NCBI RefSeq assembly: GCF_001427525.1
Contig: NZ_LMGU01000001.1
Location: 62,001-126,000, forward strand
Direction of reading: 5' to 3'
Length of the DNA stretch: 64,000 bases
DNA from: Microbacterium sp. Root61
GTDB lineage: Bacteria; Actinomycetota; Actinomycetes; Actinomycetales; Microbacteriaceae
Part shown: piece after piece, positions 59,020 through 64,000 of the stretch
Layout: the number at the start of each line of letters is the position of its first letter
Numbering within the stretch: the stretch's first letter is position 1
Program-made: the position numbers and the translations under genes
Notes under the pieces: generated by a model
Told to the model about the DNA's origin: nothing
The model's database searches: none
What the model saw: the letters and a program-made list of their open reading frames with translations, nothing else

Positions 59020-59667
59020 ATGGATCGTGAACCGAATCCGCCGTATGCGGCAATACCCCTTGTGAGCACAGACGCAGAGATCATCCGCCGTTCCATCGAG
59101 AGCCCCGCAGCGTTCGCGGAGCTGTTCGAGCGGCACGCGCGAGTGATCGGCGCGTTCGCGGCGCGACGGGTCGGATCCCACGCGGCCGAGGACGTTCTGA
59201 GCGAGACCATGTTGGTCGCCTTCCGACGCCGCCGCGACTTCGACGCGACGTGGGAGTCGGCCAAGCCATGGCTCCTGGGAATCGCCTCCCGCGTGATCAA
59301 GAAGCACCACGCACAGGAGGCGACGCAGTGGCGGTCGTTCGAGGCATCCGCCGGTCGGGGTGATCACGTGAGCGATGGCGCGATCGATGCGGCCGGGGCG
59401 AGAGCGGATGCCTCGGCAGCCGTCCGCGCGTTGGCACCGCGGATCGCAGCGCTGGCTGCGCGCGATCGCGAGACGCTGCTGCTGTATGCCTGGGGCGACC
59501 TCACCTACGAGGAGGTCGCCGTCGCGATGGGGGTTCCGGTCGGCACCGTTCGGTCGCGCCTCAATCGGGTGCGTCGGAAGCTCGCGCCCCCGGGTTCGCA
59601 CTCGTCTGCCCGGCTCACGTGGATCGCGAAGGAGGAACTCGATGGACATCTTGGAACGAGCGCGTGA
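59020..59667 (+). CDS. ECF-type RNA polymerase sigma factor
   Basis: A 215-residue sigma factor with region 2 (FAELFERHARVIGAFAARRVGSHAAEDVLSETMLVAFRRRR, core ARRVGSHAAEDVLSETM) and region 4 (ETLLLYAWGDLTYEEVAVAMGVPVGTVRSRLNRVR). No region 3 is present, as expected for ECF factors. It is followed, with a 26-base overlap, by a membrane-anchored CU044_5270-type protein that may serve as its anti-sigma factor. The target regulon is unknown. Confidence 0.88.
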   Translation: MDREPNPPYAAIPLVSTDAEIIRRSIESPAAFAELFERHARVIGAFAARRVGSHAAEDVLSETMLVAFRRRRDFDATWESAKPWLLGIASRVIKKHHAQEATQWRSFEASAGRGDHVSDGAIDAAGARADASAAVRALAPRIAALAARDRETLLLYAWGDLTYEEVAVAMGVPVGTVRSRLNRVRRKLAPPGSHSSARLTWIAKEELDGHLGTSA

Positions 59668-60682
59668 GGTCGGCGCACATGCTGCGCCCCTCGGCGACGG
59701 GGAACTGAACACCGCACGGCAGGCGCTGCTGCGCGAGATCGCACGCGAGGAGAATCGGGCGCCCGCGGGGCATCGCCGACGCTGGATCGGCGGTTCGGCC
59801 GTGATCGGTGGGCTGGCGGCGGCCGCGGTGGTCGTCGGTGTCGTGGTGAATCCGGCGGCCGCACCCGTGGCATCCGCGGCGGAGGTGCTGAACAGGGCCG
59901 CGGAGGCCACGCTCACCACCACCGCCATCACGCCCGGCCCAGGGCAGTACATCCGCATCGAGGAGATCGCGAGGTACCGCCTGGGCTGGACTGCCGTCGA
60001 CGACGACCCGAACGGCGGCTTCTGGGACAGCCGGTCATCGACGACGGAAGCGACCGTGCTCCTCACGAGGGCGCTCTACATCCCGGCGGATCGCTCGGGG
60101 GACTGGGTGCGGGACTACAACTCGTCGCTGCAGGTTCTGGACATCTCGGGGCCGCAGGCAGAGACCGCGCGACCGGCACTGCTCACCGCGGGCCCGGCTG
60201 CCGGGCTGAGTGTCGAGGTGTACCCGGGCGGCATGTTCAACGAACCTGAGCTCACGCTGAGGGGCGTGTATGCCCCCCGCCATGTGGACGGGCTGCAGTG
60301 CTACTACGACGAGATGCCCCGCGATCCGGCGGCACTCGCGAAGTGGGTGGACGGGTACGAGTGGAGCCAGACGGAGTCGTGTCCGCCGCCGCGCTTCACA
60401 GAGCCGGACGAGTTCAACCTCGCCCCACCGGATCTCCGTGCGGCCATGCTCCAAGCGCTCGCCCTGACCGACGGCGCCCGGGTGGTCGGGGTGGACGGTG
60501 ACGTCACGACGATCGCGTTCCCCGAGGGGGGCGAGAGCGACTGGATGAACACCGTCGATGTCGACACCGCGACCGGTCTCATGGTTGGACGGGGAAACCT
60601 CGACGACGACCTCTGGTCCAGTCGCGTGGTCGTCTCGATCGTCGACTCGATCCCCTCCACCGTGCAGGTCCCGGTGCCCTGA
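59642..60682 (+). CDS. CU044_5270-family membrane-anchored protein, putative anti-sigma partner
   Basis: A 346-residue protein: cytoplasmic N-terminus of about 50 residues, one membrane helix (IGGSAVIGGLAAAAVVVGVVV), then a large outside domain with the block VASAAEVLNRAAEATL and a beta-rich region ending VSIVDSIPSTVQVPVP. Proteins of this kind are regularly encoded directly behind ECF sigma genes and are presumed to restrain them; no zinc-type HxxxCxxC anti-sigma motif is visible. Two Cys (DGLQCYYDE and TESCPPPR) may form a disulfide. GGAGGAA precedes ATG 59642. Confidence 0.78.
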   Translation: MDILERAREVGAHAAPLGDGELNTARQALLREIAREENRAPAGHRRRWIGGSAVIGGLAAAAVVVGVVVNPAAAPVASAAEVLNRAAEATLTTTAITPGPGQYIRIEEIARYRLGWTAVDDDPNGGFWDSRSSTTEATVLLTRALYIPADRSGDWVRDYNSSLQVLDISGPQAETARPALLTAGPAAGLSVEVYPGGMFNEPELTLRGVYAPRHVDGLQCYYDEMPRDPAALAKWVDGYEWSQTESCPPPRFTEPDEFNLAPPDLRAAMLQALALTDGARVVGVDGDVTTIAFPEGGESDWMNTVDVDTATGLMVGRGNLDDDLWSSRVVVSIVDSIPSTVQVPVP

Positions 60683-60694
60683 GGCTCCGCCCGC

Positions 60695-60727
60695 GACTGC
60701 TCCGCCGTGCCGAGCGGCGGAGCAGTC
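60695..60727. terminator. Bidirectional terminator between the sigma module and the Nudix gene
   Basis: GACTGCTCCGCCG (60695-60707), loop TGCCGAG, CGGCGGAGCAGTC (60715-60727): 13-bp perfect stem between convergent stops. Confidence 0.85.
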
Positions 60728-60746
60728 CCGTGACGCGCCGGCGGAC

Positions 60747-61241
60747 TCACGCGGCCGGGCTCGAGGTCCAGCGCCCGCCCTCGAAGCGCGTGGGGTCGTC
60801 CTCGGCGAGTGCGAGAGCGATGCGGCGCCGGTGGTCCGGCCCGACGCCGTCGAGCTCCTCCAGCCCGAACCATCCGACCTCGGCCAGCTCGCCGTCGGCG
60901 GGATACGGGTCGCCCGATACCCATGTGCAGCGGAACACGAGGTCGAGGTAGTCGACCTCGTCCAGGTTCGCGTAGACGGTGCGGGGGAGTCGGTGCACCC
61001 AGGCCAGGCGATCGACGCGGACGACGACGCCCGCTTCCTCGAGGGCTTCGCGAGCGACGGCATCCGCGGGCTCTTCTTCCGGTTCCAGGATGCCGGACAC
61101 GGGCGCGAACTCGCCGTTGTCGCTGCGGCGCCCGAGGAGCACCTTCTCGTCGCGGAACACCACCGCGGTGACGCCGATCAGGGGGAGCGGGGCGTGTCCG
61201 ATCTTCTCGCGGAGGGCCAGGACGAACTCGGGCGTGGGCAT
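60747..61241 (-). CDS. Nudix hydrolase
   Basis: A 164-residue Nudix enzyme with an intact Nudix box, GILEPEEEPADAVAREALEEAG (core AREALEEAG), which binds the metal that cleaves nucleoside-diphosphate-linked substrates. The strand IGVTAVVFRDEKVLLGRRSD precedes it and the WFGLEELD segment follows. The substrate is not evident; the size suits dNTP- or ADP-ribose-type enzymes. ATG 61241 has TAGCGT 6 bases upstream (predicted leaderless). Confidence 0.9.
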   Translation of the reverse strand: MPTPEFVLALREKIGHAPLPLIGVTAVVFRDEKVLLGRRSDNGEFAPVSGILEPEEEPADAVAREALEEAGVVVRVDRLAWVHRLPRTVYANLDEVDYLDLVFRCTWVSGDPYPADGELAEVGWFGLEELDGVGPDHRRRIALALAEDDPTRFEGGRWTSSPAA

Positions 61242-61247
61242 GCCGTC

Positions 61248-61253
61248 ACGCTA
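61248..61253 (-). promoter_or_regulatory. -10 element TAGCGT of the Nudix gene (predicted leaderless)
   Basis: Minus strand: TAGCGT, 6 bases, ATG 61241; no ribosome site. Confidence 0.5.
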
Positions 61254-61295
61254 ACGGATGCGGTCGGCACCGGGTACAGCTTCGGGGCTTTCCTG

Positions 61296-61335
61296 CGACA
61301 CGCCGGGCGCGGGCATCCGTTCCCCCGGCGTGTCG
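61296..61335. repeat. Palindromic element, family C
   Basis: CGACACGCCGGG (61296-61307) and CCCGGCGTGTCG (61324-61335), 12-bp perfect arms, 16-base loop containing GGCATCC, between the divergent Nudix and dnaE genes. Single arms CGCGACACGCCG recur near 17726-17737 and 58919-58930. Confidence 0.7.
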
Positions 61336-61400
61336 CGCGAGAAGCCCGCAGCTGTGCCCGACGGACCCCCGCGGAGGGCCGGAATGTCGGCCCTCAAACG

Positions 61401-61406
61401 TAGACT
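61401..61406 (+). promoter_or_regulatory. -10 element TAGACT of dnaE (predicted leaderless)
   Basis: TAGACT ends 6 bases before GTG 61413; no ribosome-binding site. Confidence 0.55.
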
Positions 61407-61412
61407 CGATGC

Positions 61413-64000
61413 GTGGCATCCGACTCCTTCGTTCATCTGCACGTGCACAGCGAATACTCGATGCTCGACGGGGCTGCGCGTATCGGCCCGATGATCCAGG
61501 AGGCCGTGCGGCTGGGGATGCCGGCGATCGCCGTCACCGACCACGGACAGACCTTCGCGGCGTACGAGTTCTACAAGACGGCGAAGGATGCCGGGATCAA
61601 GCCGATCATCGGCATCGAGGCGTACGTCACCCCGGGCACGCACCGCAGCGACAAGGCGCGCGTCCGCTGGGGCACCCCGGAGCAGAACAGCGACGACGTG
61701 TCGGGCTCCGGTGCGTACACGCACATGACCCTGCTCTCGCAGTCGACCGAGGGCATGCACAACCTCTTCCGGCTCTCGTCCCTGGCGAGCATGGAGGGCT
61801 ACTACTTCAAGCCCCGCATGGACCGCGAGCTGCTGCAGAAGTACTCGAAGGGGCTCATCGCGACGACCGGATGCCCCTCCGGCGAGGTGCAGACCCGCCT
61901 CCGCCTCGGCCAGTACGACGCCGCGCGTGCCGCGGCGGCGGAGTTCCAGGACATCTTCGGCAAGGAGAACTACTTCGCCGAGATCATGGACCACGGGCTC
62001 TCGATCGAGCGCCGGGTCATGTCCGACCTGCTGAGCATCTCGAAAGACCTCGACATCCCGCTGGTCGGCACGAACGACCTGCACTACACGCACCAGCACG
62101 ACGCCACCAGTCACGCGGCCCTGCTCTGCGTGCAGTCCGGCTCGACCCTGGACGACCCGAAGCGCTTCAAGTTCGACGGCGACGGCTACTACGTCAAGTC
62201 CCCGGCCGAGATGCGCCAGGTCTTCCGCGACCACCCCGAGGCCTGCGACAACACGCTGCTGATCGCCGAGCGGTGCGAGGTCGAGTTCAACACCAGCGCG
62301 AACTACATGCCGCGCTTCCCGGTGCCCGACGGCGAGACCGAGGACTCCTGGTTCGTCAAGGAGGTCGAGGTGGGCCTGCACGTGCGGTACCCCGCCGGCA
62401 TCCCGGACGCCGTCCGCAAGCAGGCCGAGTACGAAACCGGTGTCATCCTGCAGATGGGCTTCCCGGGCTACTTCCTCGTCGTCGCCGACTTCATCAACTG
62501 GGCCAAGAAGAACGGCATCCGCGTCGGCCCCGGCCGTGGTTCCGGTGCCGGCTCGATGGCGGCGTACGCGATGGGCATCACCGACCTCGACCCGCTGCAG
62601 CACGGCCTCATCTTCGAGCGATTCCTCAACCCCGACCGCGTCTCCATGCCCGACTTCGACGTCGACTTCGATGACCGTCGTCGCGGCGAGGTCATCCAGT
62701 ACGTCACCGAGAAGTACGGCGACGAGCGCGTCGCGCAGATCGTCACGTACGGCACCATCAAGGCCAAGCAGGCGCTGAAGGATGCCGGTCGCGTGCTCGG
62801 CTTCCCGTTCAGCATGGGCGAGCGCCTGACCAAGGCGATGCCTCCGGCCGTGATGGGCAAGGACATGCCGCTGGAGGGCATGTTCAACAAGGACCACCCG
62901 CGCTACAAGGAAGCATCCGAATTCCGTCTCCTGATCGAGACGGATGCCGAGGCCAAGACCGTCTTCGACACCGCGGTGGGCCTGGAGAACCTGAAGCGCC
63001 AGTGGGGCGTGCACGCCGCCGGCGTCATCATGTCCAGCGACCCGCTGATCGACATCATCCCGATCATGAAGCGGGAGCAGGACGGCCAGATCGTCACGCA
63101 GTTCGACTACCCCTCGTGCGAGTCCCTCGGGCTCATCAAGATGGACTTCCTCGGGCTGCGCAACCTCACGATCATCAACGACGCCCTCGACAACATCACG
63201 GCGAACCGCGGCGTCGACCTGGTCCTGGAAGATCTCACGCTCGACGACAAGGAGTCGTACGAGCTGCTGTCCCGCGGCGACACACTCGGCGTCTTCCAGC
63301 TCGACGGCGGGCCGATGCGCTCGCTCCTGCGTCTGCTCAAGCCCGACAACTTCGAAGACATCTCGGCCGTCATCGCCCTGTACCGACCGGGCCCGATGGG
63401 CGCGAACTCGCACATCAACTACGCGCTGCGCAAGAACGGCCAGCAGGACATCACGCCGATCCACGAGGAGTTCCGGGAGTCGCTCTCCGAGATCCTCGAC
63501 ACCAGCTACGGCCTCATCATCTACCAGGAGCAGGTGATGGCCATCGCGCAGAAGGTCGCCGGCTTCAGCCTCGGCCAGGCCGACATCCTCCGCCGCGCGA
63601 TGGGCAAGAAGAAGAAGTCCGAGCTGGACAAGCAGTTCGAGGGCTTCGAAGCCGGCATGCACGCGAACGGCTACTCCGATGAGGCCGTCAAGATGCTGTG
63701 GGAGATCCTCCTGCCGTTCTCCGACTACGCGTTCAACAAGGCGCACTCCGCCGCCTACGGTCTGGTGTCGTACTGGACGGCATACCTGAAGGCGCACTAT
63801 CCCGCCGAGTACATGGCCGCGCTGCTCACCAGCGTCGGCGACTCCAAAGACAAGATGGCGGTCTACCTCAACGAGTGCCGCCGTATGGGCATCAAGGTGC
63901 TCCCGCCGGACGTCGGCGCGTCGATCCGGTACTTCGCCGCCGTCGGGGAAGACATCCGCTTCGGTCTCGGCGCCGTCCGCAACGTCGGTGCCAACGTCGT
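61413..64000 (+). CDS. dnaE: DNA polymerase III alpha subunit DnaE (5' part, runs off the window)
   Basis: Replicative polymerase, about 862 codons visible of some 1150-1180. The N-terminal PHP domain starts [17 protein letters not shown] and has [13 protein letters not shown] and GTNDLHYTH; in actinobacterial DnaE1 this domain is the proofreading exonuclease. The polymerase palm has [15 protein letters not shown] and the catalytic acidic triad region [12 protein letters not shown]; fingers have [15 protein letters not shown] and the later [14 protein letters not shown] and [16 protein letters not shown] 61413 gives the family start. The remaining domains (beta-clamp and OB fold) lie past 64000. 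Confidence 0.96.
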   Translation, partial: MASDSFVHLHVHSEYSMLDGAARIGPMIQEAVRLGMPAIAVTDHGQTFAAYEFYKTAKDAGIKPIIGIEAYVTPGTHRSDKARVRWGTPEQNSDDVSGSGAYTHMTLLSQSTEGMHNLFRLSSLASMEGYYFKPRMDRELLQKYSKGLIATTGCPSGEVQTRLRLGQYDAARAAAAEFQDIFGKENYFAEIMDHGLSIERRVMSDLLSISKDLDIPLVGTNDLHYTHQHDATSHAALLCVQSGSTLDDPKRFKFDGDGYYVKSPAEMRQVFRDHPEACDNTLLIAERCEVEFNTSANYMPRFPVPDGETEDSWFVKEVEVGLHVRYPAGIPDAVRKQAEYETGVILQMGFPGYFLVVADFINWAKKNGIRVGPGRGSGAGSMAAYAMGITDLDPLQHGLIFERFLNPDRVSMPDFDVDFDDRRRGEVIQYVTEKYGDERVAQIVTYGTIKAKQALKDAGRVLGFPFSMGERLTKAMPPAVMGKDMPLEGMFNKDHPRYKEASEFRLLIETDAEAKTVFDTAVGLENLKRQWGVHAAGVIMSSDPLIDIIPIMKREQDGQIVTQFDYPSCESLGLIKMDFLGLRNLTIINDALDNITANRGVDLVLEDLTLDDKESYELLSRGDTLGVFQLDGGPMRSLLRLLKPDNFEDISAVIALYRPGPMGANSHINYALRKNGQQDITPIHEEFRESLSEILDTSYGLIIYQEQVMAIAQKVAGFSLGQADILRRAMGKKKKSELDKQFEGFEAGMHANGYSDEAVKMLWEILLPFSDYAFNKAHSAAYGLVSYWTAYLKAHYPAEYMAALLTSVGDSKDKMAVYLNECRRMGIKVLPPDVGASIRYFAAVGEDIRFGLGAVRNVGANV

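Noticed and set aside
61413..64000. dnaE as a truncated pseudogene
   Set aside because: The frame is intact up to the window edge with all expected motifs; it is only cut by the end of the sequence.
1..64000. tRNA or rRNA genes, riboswitches
   Set aside because: I looked in the larger gaps for cloverleaf-type or known leader motifs and saw none I could support.

Overview
The window is GC-rich, gene-dense DNA from an actinobacterium, most likely a member of the Microbacteriaceae close to Microbacterium. That placement is an inference from gene content and order: a dcw cluster led by mraZ, no ftsA, SepF, Wag31/DivIVA, a PASTA-type Ser/Thr kinase, GarA and FtsR. No 16S gene is present to confirm it. 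I see no rRNA, tRNA, CRISPR array, prophage or intact insertion sequence.

Layout. 1-6553: a type IV pilus locus (end of a probable prepilin peptidase, pilM-pilN-pilO-pilT-pilC, and pilB facing them). 6713-12556: a YihY/BrkB membrane protein, a class I glutamine amidotransferase, alpha-glucan phosphorylase, a hotdog thioesterase, a 72-residue protein and a CYTH protein. 12557-13292: a gene-free stretch with three copies of a palindromic element. 13293-16353: lipoamide dehydrogenase and a copper module (CopC-like protein, Cys/Met-rich four-helix protein, small Cys-containing protein). 16527-18364: garA, ftsR and a second MerR gene. 18371-24501: a trans-sulfuration enzyme with a divergent AsnC regulator, a ParA ATPase and pyruvate carboxylase. 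24549-30494: an acidic ParA/MinD-like ATPase, peptide deformylase, acyl-CoA synthetase, ROK glucokinase and PlsC.

30533-38618 keeps the gene neighbourhood known from mycobacteria (fadD15, plsC, aroG, pknL, Rv2175c, idsA, DUF3040), with a LysM protein and a DUF559-type nuclease inserted. 38866-58251 is the division and cell-wall cluster: mraZ, rsmH, ftsL, ftsI, murF, mraY, murD, ftsW, murG, [GntR and membrane protein on the other strand], murC, ftsQ, ftsZ, yggS, sepF, yggT, wag31, lspA, rluD. murE is absent from its usual place between ftsI and murF. 58303-64000: a GNAT enzyme, an ECF sigma factor with a CU044_5270-type partner, a Nudix hydrolase and the first 860 or so codons of dnaE.

How it works together: mraZ to rluD is a largely co-directional unit that makes lipid II (MurF, MraY, MurD, MurG, MurC) and builds the divisome (FtsL, FtsI, FtsW, FtsQ, FtsZ, SepF, Wag31). 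It probably autoregulates through three 10-bp-spaced MraZ boxes. The PknL-type kinase, Rv2175c-like protein and GarA are expected parts of Ser/Thr phospho-signalling to metabolism and growth.

Beyond ordinary annotation: (1) the heptamer GGATGCC/GGCATCC is strongly over-represented across the window but nearly missing from the pilus locus; (2) at least three families of intergenic palindromes occur, one flanking the DUF559 nuclease and one apparently decayed inside ftsQ; (3) about ten genes have a TANNNT or CANNNT -10 hexamer 6-7 nt before the start codon, which predicts leaderless transcripts; (4) a LacI-type operator overlaps the glgP promoter.
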